In this document: positions 1 to 5,255 of the stretch, piece by piece
How the letters are laid out: each line of letters starts with the position of its first letter
Position numbering within the stretch: the first letter of the stretch is position 1
Assembly: GCA_948766235.1 (NCBI GenBank)
Contig: CAQCFX010000066.1
Location: 1,248 to 6,502, forward strand
DNA: 5,255 nt
Direction of reading: 5' to 3'
Origin: an uncultured Oscillospiraceae bacterium
Lineage (GTDB): Bacteria > Bacillota > Clostridia > Oscillospirales > Oscillospiraceae
The notes under the pieces: model-generated
The model's input: only the letters and a program-made list of their open reading frames with translations
Database searches by the model: none
What the model was told of the DNA's origin: nothing
Program-made: the position numbers and the translations under genes

Positions 1-1
1 G

Positions 2-1022
2 GCCCGCCGCCGGGCCGCCACCCAGGCGGAGGTGGAGGGCCAGCTGGGCAAGACCGGGGGCACCCCCTTTGAGGCGGCGGGTATACGCACGCTGGTGGAG
101 CCCGGGCTGGCCGTACCGCTCTCAGCGGTGAACAGCCTGCGCCGCAAGGTGCTGGACGAGCTGGCCGGCCAGCGCACCGCCCTGCCCCAGCGCCGCCACA
201 GCGAGTATAAGGCGGGCGCGGTACGAGAACTACCGGGAGGCGCCGGAGGTATATGTCTCCCTGCGCCGGGCGGAGCAGATGACCTTTGAGCTGATCAAGC
301 AGCGCCCCGCCCTCATCACCCTGCCCGCGGAGGAGATTGCGGACCACCCGGATGAGGTGAAGGCCACCATCGGCCGGGGGGTTCCCGTGGCGGCGGTGCT
401 GCCCCGGATCTGCTTTGACCGGGAGCTTGCCGCGCTGCGCGGGCAGCTGGAGGCCTGCAAGCAAGCGGGGGTGACGGACGCCTATGTGGGCAATCTGGGG
501 CTGATTTCCCTGTGCCGGGAGCTGGAGATGAACCTTCGGGGGGATTTTGGGCTTCAGGTGTTCAACAGCCAGGGGGCCAAGGAGTACAAGCGCCTGGGGT
601 TCCAGTCGCTGACGGCCTCCTTCGAGCTGAAGCTGGCCCAGATTCGGGACCTGTCCAAAGCGGTGGACATGGAGATGATTGCCTATGGCCGGCTGCCGTT
701 GATGATTACGGAAAACTGCGCGGTGAAGAACCAGTCGGGCAAGTGCACCTGCGCCAACGTGAATCTGCTCACCGACCGGAAGGGGGTGCGCTTCCCGGTG
801 GAGCGGGCCTACGGCTGCCGCAACGAGATTCTGAATGCCAACAAGGTGTTTTTGGCGGACAAGGCGGCGGACTGGAAGGGAGCGGGGCTGCGGGCGGTGC
901 GCCTGCTGTTCACCACGGAAAACGGCGTGGAGTGCTCCCAGGTGCTGGAGGCGTACCGGGGGAAGGGGGCCTACCGGCCCAACAACTTCACCCGGGGGCT
1001 GTACTACCGGGATGTAGAGTAA
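2..1022 (+). pseudogene. U32-family peptidase/hydroxylase with DUF3656 region, 3' part, frame broken once
   Basis: The gene enters from the left edge and ends at TAA 1020-1022. Bases 2 to about 217 read in one frame and carry a DUF3656-type stretch (GKTGGTPFEAAGI, then a segment ending NSLRRKVLDEL). From about 219 the protein continues in the next frame (RYENYREAPEVYVSLRRAEQM) to the stop. The C-terminal half resembles the second U32 module: PLMITENCAVKNQSGKC, LLTDRKGVRFPV and a final NNFTRGLYYRD. Four cysteines, encoded at 717, 744, 750 and 816, are spaced C-x8-C-x-C-x21-C. Known of the family: U32 proteins were first called collagenase-like peptidases, but studied members such as RlhA, TrhP and UbiU/UbiV take part in RNA or ubiquinone hydroxylation, and UbiU/UbiV bind an Fe-S cluster through cysteines. 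The two-module plus DUF3656 layout is closest to RlhA (23S rRNA hydroxycytidine). A role in RNA hydroxylation here is inference. The frame break makes the gene either a pseudogene or a sequencing/assembly error; the conserved sequence on both sides favours a recent event or an error. Confidence -1.
209..224 (+). other. Frameshift junction in the U32 gene
   Basis: Upstream protein homology runs in the frame of codons AAG 209-211, GCG 212-214 and GGC 215-217. Downstream homology runs in the frame of CGG 219-221, TAC 222-224 and GAG 225-227. Skipping one base, or restoring two missing bases (for example one more CG in the GCGCGG run), rejoins the frames. No stop codon interrupts either frame nearby; the upstream frame stops only at TGA 287-289. 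I see no classic slippery heptamer, so programmed frameshifting is not supported. The exact altered base cannot be fixed without an intact homologue. Confidence -1.
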
Positions 1023-1049
1023 AACAGCAGCGCGGACAAATCAAACCGA

Positions 1050-1065
1050 TGTTTCACGTGAAACA
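1050..1065. promoter_or_regulatory. parS: parS site, ParB/Spo0J centromere-like binding site
   Basis: The 16 bases TGTTTCACGTGAAACA are perfectly self-complementary and match the canonical chromosomal parS consensus TGTTNCACGTGAAACA at every position. parS is the loading site for the CTP-dependent DNA clamp ParB (Spo0J in Bacillus), which spreads onto flanking DNA, recruits SMC/condensin and works with ParA/Soj in origin segregation. The site lies in the gap between the U32 gene and maf, 28 bases after the U32 stop and 5 bases before the maf ribosome binding site. A chance match to 15 fixed bases in 5 kb is very unlikely (about 5 in a million on simple counting). The identification is strong from sequence; use in vivo and distance from oriC are inferred. 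Confidence -1.
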
Positions 1066-1070
1066 AGTTG

Positions 1071-1076
1071 AAGGAG
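1071..1076 (+). promoter_or_regulatory. Ribosome binding site of maf
   Basis: AAGGAG lies 9 bases before ATG 1086. It decides the start: the longer in-frame option, TTG 1068, overlaps this motif and has no Shine-Dalgarno sequence of its own. I see no convincing -35/-10 promoter pair in 1023-1085, so maf may be read from an upstream promoter or from one too weak to recognise. Confidence -1.
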
Positions 1077-1085
1077 CATGACGAA

Positions 1086-1670
1086 ATGCGTATCCTATTA
1101 GCTTCCCAATCCCCCCGGCGCCGCGAGCTGCTGGAGCGGATGGGAATCAAAAACTTTACCGTGGCCGCCCCCAACGTGGACGAGAGCGTGGAGGAGGGGC
1201 TGTCCCCGGCGGAAATGGTGGAGCAGCTCTCCCGGCGCAAGGCGGGAGCGGCGGCGGAAAAGGCCGGGCCCGGCGATTTGATTATCGCCGCGGACACGGT
1301 AGTGGCGCTGGACGGCGCGGTGCTGGGCAAGCCCCGTGACGAGGAGGACGCCTTTGCCATGCTGTCCGCCCTGTCCGGGCGGGAGCACCATGTCTATACC
1401 GGCGTCACCGTGGTTCAGGGGGAGCGGGCGGTCACGAGGCACGAGGAGACCGCCGTGGTCTTTCGGGAAATCAGCCCGGAGGAGATTCGGGGCTATATCG
1501 CCACCGGGGAGCCCATGGACAAGGCGGGAGCCTACGGCATCCAGGGCCTGGGCGCGCTGCTGGTGCGCGGCATCCGGGGGGACTACTGCAATGTGATGGG
1601 CCTGCCGGTGTTCCGGCTGGGCCGAATTTTGGCGGAGTTTGGCATCGACCTTCTGCAAAATAAGGAGTAG
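1086..1670 (+). CDS. maf: Maf, dTTP/UTP pyrophosphatase (nucleotide house-cleaning)
   Basis: A 194-residue cytoplasmic enzyme of the Maf/HAM1-like fold, normal length for the family. It hydrolyses non-canonical or excess nucleoside triphosphates to the monophosphate and pyrophosphate, and Maf proteins have also been tied to septum inhibition in Bacillus. Visible motifs are the N-terminal nucleotide loop LLASQSPRRRELL (residues 4-16), NVDES around Glu33, AADTVV with the likely catalytic Asp70, LGKP (80-83) with Lys82, and GEPMDKAGAYGIQGLG (141-156) with Lys146. The EPMDKAGAYGIQG form is typical of the YhdE-type dTTP/UTP subgroup rather than the YceF-type 7-methyl-GTP subgroup. ATG 1086 is chosen because AAGGAG precedes it by 9 bases and the protein then opens directly with the motif. 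A parS site lies just upstream; mreC follows after 8 bases, so the two are probably cotranscribed. In many bacteria maf is near the mre genes, which agrees with this order. The family is very sure; substrate preference is inferred from the subgroup motif. Confidence -1.
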   Translation: MRILLASQSPRRRELLERMGIKNFTVAAPNVDESVEEGLSPAEMVEQLSRRKAGAAAEKAGPGDLIIAADTVVALDGAVLGKPRDEEDAFAMLSALSGREHHVYTGVTVVQGERAVTRHEETAVVFREISPEEIRGYIATGEPMDKAGAYGIQGLGALLVRGIRGDYCNVMGLPVFRLGRILAEFGIDLLQNKE

Positions 1671-1678
1671 GCAAGGGC

Positions 1679-2509
1679 ATGAAGCGATTTTTCCAAAACA
1701 ACGGGGGGTTGCTGCTGGTGGCGGCGGTGCTGCTGGCGGCGGTGATGACCCTGGGCGCGTATATTTTGGGATACGACCCCCTGGGGGTGGCCATGGAGCT
1801 GCTGGCGACCCCCTTCCGGACGGCGTCGGCGGCGGTGACAAGCTGGACCCAGGAGCAGTATGACCGCACCTTCCGGTATGAGGAGCAGGCGGCGGAGATT
1901 GAGCGCCTGCGCCAGCGGGTGGCGGAGCTGGAGCGGGACGCCATCGCCGGACAGGACGCCGTGCGGGAAAATGAGCGCATGAAGGACCTGCTGGGCCTGC
2001 ACGAGGCGCGGCCGGAGCTGCAATACCGGGACGCGGAGGTGGTCCGGCGCTCCGACTCCAACTGGTCTTCCAACCTGACCCTGGACCGGGGGACCACCGG
2101 GGGAGTGGAGGTCAACGACTGCGTGATTGACCAGTACGGCTATCTCATCGGCGTGGTCACCCAGGCGGATTTGAACTCCTGCGTGGTCACCACCATTCTG
2201 GACCCCGCTTTGGAGGTGGGGGCGCGGGTGGCGCGCACGGATGAGGACGCCATTTTGGAGGGGGACTTTGCGCTGATGCTGGACGGGCTGACCAGGCTGT
2301 CCTTTCTCCCGGAGGAGGCCAAGCTGGTCACCGGCGACCAGGTTATCACCTCGGGACTGGGGGGCGTGTACCCCTCGGGGCTGGTGGTGGGGGCCATCCG
2401 CACGCTGGACGTGGAGGAGGACGGCATCACCCGCTATGCCCGGGTGGAGCCCGCCGCCGACATCGCCGGGGTGCAGTATGTGTATGTGATAATTGACTAC
2501 GGAGAGTGA
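1679..2509 (+). CDS. mreC: MreC, rod shape-determining protein
   Basis: A 276-residue protein with the standard MreC build: a short cytoplasmic N-terminus (MKRFFQNN), one membrane helix at about residues 10-30, a charged coiled coil at about 61-105 (EIERLRQRVAELERD and following), and an extracytoplasmic beta-rich domain from about 115 to 272. Within that domain are SNWSSNLTLDRGTTGGVEV (127-145), GYLIGVV (154-160) and the hallmark GDQVITSGLGGVYPSGLVVG (219-238). MreC forms a scaffold outside the membrane that links MreB, MreD, RodA and PBP2 in lateral cell-wall synthesis. ATG 1679 is preceded by AAGGAG at 1662-1667, inside the last codons of maf and 11 bases away, which suggests translational coupling. 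The usual partner genes mreB (upstream) and mreD (downstream) are not in this window; mutS begins 4 bases after the stop. The assignment is confident. Confidence -1.
   Translation: MKRFFQNNGGLLLVAAVLLAAVMTLGAYILGYDPLGVAMELLATPFRTASAAVTSWTQEQYDRTFRYEEQAAEIERLRQRVAELERDAIAGQDAVRENERMKDLLGLHEARPELQYRDAEVVRRSDSNWSSNLTLDRGTTGGVEVNDCVIDQYGYLIGVVTQADLNSCVVTTILDPALEVGARVARTDEDAILEGDFALMLDGLTRLSFLPEEAKLVTGDQVITSGLGGVYPSGLVVGAIRTLDVEEDGITRYARVEPAADIAGVQYVYVIIDYGE
2501..2506 (+). promoter_or_regulatory. Ribosome binding site of mutS within the end of mreC
   Basis: GGAGAG lies 7 bases before ATG 2514 and sits in the final codons of mreC, directly before its TGA stop. It supports ATG 2514 over the in-frame TTG 2493, which would add seven residues unlike the conserved MutS N-terminus and overlap mreC. 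The layout favours translational coupling. Confidence -1.
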
Positions 2510-2513
2510 TCGT

Positions 2514-5141
2514 ATGGCGGAGCTGACCCCCATGATGAAGCAGTATTGGAAGGTGAAGGAGCAGCACCCGGACTGCCTGCTGTTCTTCCGGCTGGGCGAC
2601 TTTTACGAGATGTTCCACGACGACGCCAAGCTGGGCGCGGAGGAGCTGGGCCTTACCCTCACCACCCGGGATCGGGGCAAGCCGGAGGACGAGCGGGTGC
2701 CCATGTGCGGCGTACCCTACCACTCCGCCCAGAACTACATCGCCCGGCTCATCAAGCGGGGTTATAAGGTTGCTATCTGCGAGCAGATGGAGGACCCGGC
2801 TACCGCCAAAGGCTTAGTGGACCGGGACGTGATCCGCATTGTCACCCCCGGCACCGCCATGGACGACGTGATGCTGGACGAGAGCCGGAACAACTACATC
2901 TGCGCGGTCTATCAGGACGGCGCCGGGGCCGCCCTGGCCCGGTGCGACCTGTCCACCGGGCAGTTCGTCGCCGTCCCCTACCTGGGGAAGGGATTTCTGC
3001 CCCACCTGCTCAACGCGCTGGCCGCCTGCCCGCCCAGCGAGGCCATTTTGTCCGGCTGTGCCGCGGCGGACCCTGAGCTGACCACCTTTTTAAAGGAGCG
3101 GCTGGGCTGCCTGTGGGAGCGGGGGCCGGAGGCCAGCTTTGGTCCCGACCAGGCGCTGGACGCGTTGAACGCACTGGGCGTGGGGGCCGGACTTTCCGTC
3201 TCCGACGGGGACGGGGCGCGGATGTGCTGCCAGGCGGCAGGGGCGCTGGCGGCCTACCTCAAAGAGACGCAGAAGACCGATTTGAGCCACCTGAGCTGCC
3301 TGGAGATTGACGGCGGCAGGGACCAGCGCTATCTGGAGCTGGACCTCACCGCCCGGCGGACCCTGGAGCTCACCGAGACCTTCCGGGGCAAGGACAAAAA
3401 GGGCTCTCTGCTGTGGGTGCTGGACAAGACCAAAACCCCCATGGGGCACCGCATGATTCGCGCCTGGATTGAGCAGCCCCTGCGCTCCCCCGCCGCCATC
3501 GCCCGGCGGCAGGACGGCGTGGCCACCCTGGCGGGGGACGCCGTGGCCCGGGAGGAGCTTGCCCTCACGCTGCGCCAGGTGCCCGATTTGGAGCGGCTCA
3601 TCGGCAAGGTGGTGTACGGCAGCGCCAACGCCCGGGACATGCTGCTGCTGGGGGAGGGGCTGGGGATGCTGCCCCAGCTGGCCCGCCAGGCCCGGGAGGC
3701 GGGGGGGCGGACGCTGGAGCCGCTGGCCCGGGGGCTGGAGGGGCTGGACGAGCTTCAGGCCCTGATTCGCGCCGCCATCCGGGAGGATGCGGACGACAAC
3801 CGCCTGCCCTTCACCATCCGGGAGGGCGGCTTCATCCGCCCGGGCTACGACGCGGAGGTGGACCGGCTGCGGGACGTTCTGGACCACGGCGCCGACCTGC
3901 TGGCCGCCCTGGAGGGCCGGGAGAAGGAGCGCACCGGCATCAAGAGCCTAAAGGTGCGCTATAATAAGGTGTTCGGCTATTACATCGAGGTGTCCAAGAG
4001 CTACTACGACCTGGTGCCGGAGGACTACATCCGCAAGCAGACCCTGGTGAACTGCGAGCGGTTCTTCACCCAGGAGCTCAAGGACCTGGAAAACGAGATT
4101 CTCTCCGCCCAGAGCCGGGTCACCGCCCTGGAATACCAGCTGTTCTGCAAGCTGCGGGACGAGGCGGCGGGGCAGGTGCGCCCGGTGCAGGAGGCCGCCG
4201 CCTGCGCGGCGCAGCTGGACGTGCTGTGCTCCTTTGCCGCGGTGGCGGTGCAGGGGGGCTACTGCCGCCCGGAGGTGGACGACAGCGGCGTCATCGACAT
4301 CCGGGAGGGCCGCCATCCGGTGGTGGAGCGGATGCTGAAGGACGCTTTGTTTGTGCCCAACGACACCCACATGGACGGGGGCGCGGACCGGCTGGCCATC
4401 ATCACGGGCCCCAACATGGCGGGCAAGTCCACCTATATGCGCCAGGTGGCCCTGATTGTGCTCATGGCCCAGATGGGCTCCTTCGTTCCGGCCAGGTCCG
4501 CCCGCATCGGGGTGGTGGACCGGGTGTTCACCCGCATCGGCGCGTCGGACGATTTGGCGGCGGGCCAGTCCACCTTTATGGTGGAGATGACCGAGGTGGC
4601 CCAGATGCTGAAAAACGCCACCCCCCGCTCCCTGCTGATTTTGGACGAGATTGGCCGGGGCACGTCCACCTACGACGGGATGTCCATCGCCCGGGCGGTG
4701 CTGGAGCACTGCGCGGACAAGCGCCGCCTGGGGGCAAAGACCCTGTTCGCCACCCACTACCACGAGCTGACCGAGGTGGAGCACACCATTGAAGGGGTGA
4801 AAAACTACCACATCGCCGCGAAAAAGCGGGGGGACGGCATTGTGTTTCTGCGCAAGATTGTCCCCGGCGGGGCGGACCAGAGCTACGGCGTGGAGGTGGC
4901 CCGGCTGGCGGGGGTGCCGGCGCGGGTGGTGGACCGGGCGGGGGAGATTCTGGCCCAGCTGGAGGAGCAGGGCGCGGCAGCCCCCGGACTGGGGGCCGCC
5001 CCGGAGGCGGGGGACGGCCAGGTGTCCCTGGGGGACATGGCGGGGGCGGCGGTGCTGGACGAGCTGCGCCGGATAAGCCCCGAGACGCTCACCCCCATCG
5101 AGGCGCTGAACGTGCTGTACCAGCTCAAGCAGCAGCTATAA
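2514..5141 (+). CDS. mutS: MutS, DNA mismatch recognition ATPase
   Basis: An 875-residue protein, the usual length for MutS1. It binds mismatches and small insertion/deletion loops, then becomes an ATP-bound sliding clamp that recruits MutL. Domains in order: mismatch-binding domain from residue 1 with the Phe-x-Glu wedge in GDFYEMF (Phe30, Glu32); connector with NNYICAVYQ and LARCDLSTGQF; core levers with GSLLWVLDKTKTPMGHRMIR; clamp segment with LKVRYNKVFGYYIEVSKSYY and NCERFFTQELKDLE; and the ABC-type ATPase with Walker A GPNMAGKST (632-640, Lys638), Walker B LLILDE (Asp711, Glu712), the following GRGTSTYDG and FATHYHELT with His748. After the ATPase come the helix-turn-helix dimer part (SYGVEVARLAGVP), an Ala/Gly-rich linker and the C-terminal helix segment LTPIEALNVLYQLK. 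All catalytic residues are present. The linker holds QVSLG (836-840), a weak form of the beta-clamp binding motif. The presence of the wedge and connector excludes MutS2. mutL is not seen downstream within the window. Confidence -1.
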   Translation: MAELTPMMKQYWKVKEQHPDCLLFFRLGDFYEMFHDDAKLGAEELGLTLTTRDRGKPEDERVPMCGVPYHSAQNYIARLIKRGYKVAICEQMEDPATAKGLVDRDVIRIVTPGTAMDDVMLDESRNNYICAVYQDGAGAALARCDLSTGQFVAVPYLGKGFLPHLLNALAACPPSEAILSGCAAADPELTTFLKERLGCLWERGPEASFGPDQALDALNALGVGAGLSVSDGDGARMCCQAAGALAAYLKETQKTDLSHLSCLEIDGGRDQRYLELDLTARRTLELTETFRGKDKKGSLLWVLDKTKTPMGHRMIRAWIEQPLRSPAAIARRQDGVATLAGDAVAREELALTLRQVPDLERLIGKVVYGSANARDMLLLGEGLGMLPQLARQAREAGGRTLEPLARGLEGLDELQALIRAAIREDADDNRLPFTIREGGFIRPGYDAEVDRLRDVLDHGADLLAALEGREKERTGIKSLKVRYNKVFGYYIEVSKSYYDLVPEDYIRKQTLVNCERFFTQELKDLENEILSAQSRVTALEYQLFCKLRDEAAGQVRPVQEAAACAAQLDVLCSFAAVAVQGGYCRPEVDDSGVIDIREGRHPVVERMLKDALFVPNDTHMDGGADRLAIITGPNMAGKSTYMRQVALIVLMAQMGSFVPARSARIGVVDRVFTRIGASDDLAAGQSTFMVEMTEVAQMLKNATPRSLLILDEIGRGTSTYDGMSIARAVLEHCADKRRLGAKTLFATHYHELTEVEHTIEGVKNYHIAAKKRGDGIVFLRKIVPGGADQSYGVEVARLAGVPARVVDRAGEILAQLEEQGAAAPGLGAAPEAGDGQVSLGDMAGAAVLDELRRISPETLTPIEALNVLYQLKQQL

Positions 5142-5148
5142 GGAAAGG

Positions 5149-5167
5149 CCCCGGCGCAGCGCCGGGG
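5149..5167 (+). other. GC-rich hairpin just after mutS
   Basis: CCCCGGCG and CGCCGGGG form a perfect 8-bp stem around the loop CAG, starting 7 bases after the mutS stop. It is followed by AAAATACATCC, not by a T run, so it is not a standard Rho-independent terminator on this strand. It may stabilise the 3' end of the mRNA or assist the stronger hairpin behind it. The structure is certain from sequence; its role is a guess. Confidence -1.
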
Positions 5168-5191
5168 AAAATACATCCAGGAAATCAATGG

Positions 5192-5227
5192 AGGGGGGAG
5201 CCGGAACGCGGCTCCCCCTTTATGTTG
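5192..5227 (+). terminator. Probable Rho-independent terminator of the maf-mreC-mutS operon
   Basis: GGGGGAGCCG (5194-5203) pairs with CGGCTCCCCC (5209-5218), a perfect 10-bp stem around the loop GAACG, extendable by a G-T and an A-T pair. The tail is TTTATGTTGT, a short and interrupted T run, so termination may be moderate. On the opposite strand the tail would be CCTCC, so it works in the + direction only. It lies about 50 bases after the mutS stop and fits the end of the operon. Confidence -1.
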
Positions 5228-5255
5228 TGGAAGGGGAAAAATAAGCGGGCGACTG

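Noticed and set aside
279..1022. An independent gene starting at ATG 279
   Set aside because: U32 homology extends upstream of this ATG in the same frame to about 219, and the nearest GGAG is only 3 bases away, so this is an internal methionine of a frame-broken gene.
1049..1081. Ten-codon reading frame across parS (starts MFHVKQ, stops at TGA 1079-1081), as a possible leader peptide for maf
   Set aside because: It has no ribosome binding site, and its peptide is simply the translation of the parS palindrome, a common cause of false MFHVK-starting predictions.
1068..1085. TTG 1068 as the start of maf
   Set aside because: It overlaps the AAGGAG that serves ATG 1086 and adds six residues ahead of the conserved Maf N-terminus.
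1583..2533. Long antisense reading frame opposite maf and mreC (about 316 codons)
   Set aside because: GC-rich DNA leaves antisense frames open by chance; the translation is rich in His, Gln, Pro and Gly, has no recognisable domain, and the opposite strand encodes clear Maf and MreC.
3090..4811. Two long antisense reading frames opposite mutS (3090-3887 and 3948-4811)
   Set aside because: Both are low-complexity shadows of the mutS codon pattern, and the + strand carries unbroken, motif-complete MutS throughout.
5149..5167. First hairpin after mutS as a terminator for a convergent gene on the - strand
   Set aside because: The - strand tail (CCTTTCCTTATAG) is only a weak T run and no convergent gene is seen within the window.
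5222..5255. Start of a further gene at ATG 5222
   Set aside because: Only 11 codons are visible, the ATG lies in the tail of the terminator hairpin, there is no ribosome binding site and no recognisable sequence.

Overview
The window looks like chromosomal DNA from a GC-rich member of the Clostridia (Bacillota), most plausibly an Oscillospiraceae gut-type bacterium. The reasons are a G+C content of about two thirds by eye, strong AAGGAG-type ribosome binding sites, Firmicutes-like protein sequences and a Bacillus-type parS site. The family assignment is an inference; no species is claimed. All recognised genes lie on the + strand.

Layout. The left end (about 2-1022) holds the 3' part of a U32-family peptidase/hydroxylase gene of the two-module type with a DUF3656 middle region. 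It starts beyond the left edge and its reading frame is broken once, near 212-221. A 63-base gap (1023-1085) follows. It contains a perfect 16-bp palindrome, TGTTTCACGTGAAACA (1050-1065), which matches the canonical ParB/Spo0J binding site parS. Next come three tightly packed genes. maf (1086-1670) encodes a dTTP/UTP pyrophosphatase that removes non-canonical nucleotides. mreC (1679-2509) encodes the membrane-anchored rod-shape scaffold. mutS (2514-5141) encodes the mismatch-recognition ATPase. The gaps are 8 and 4 bases, and the ribosome binding sites for mreC and mutS lie in the end of the preceding gene, so the three probably form one translationally coupled operon. Beyond mutS are two successive GC-rich hairpins. 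The second is followed by a short T run and is a plausible terminator. The last 34 bases hold nothing that can be assigned.

How they fit together. Maf and MutS both protect genome fidelity, one by cleaning the nucleotide pool and the other by repairing mismatches. MreC belongs to cell-wall elongation and normally sits between mreB and mreD; neither is next to it here. The most notable non-coding signal is the parS site, which suggests that this locus belongs to the chromosome-segregation domain loaded by ParB, usually the origin-proximal part of the chromosome. I see no previously undescribed system; the genes are from known families and the interest lies in the parS site and the gene arrangement.
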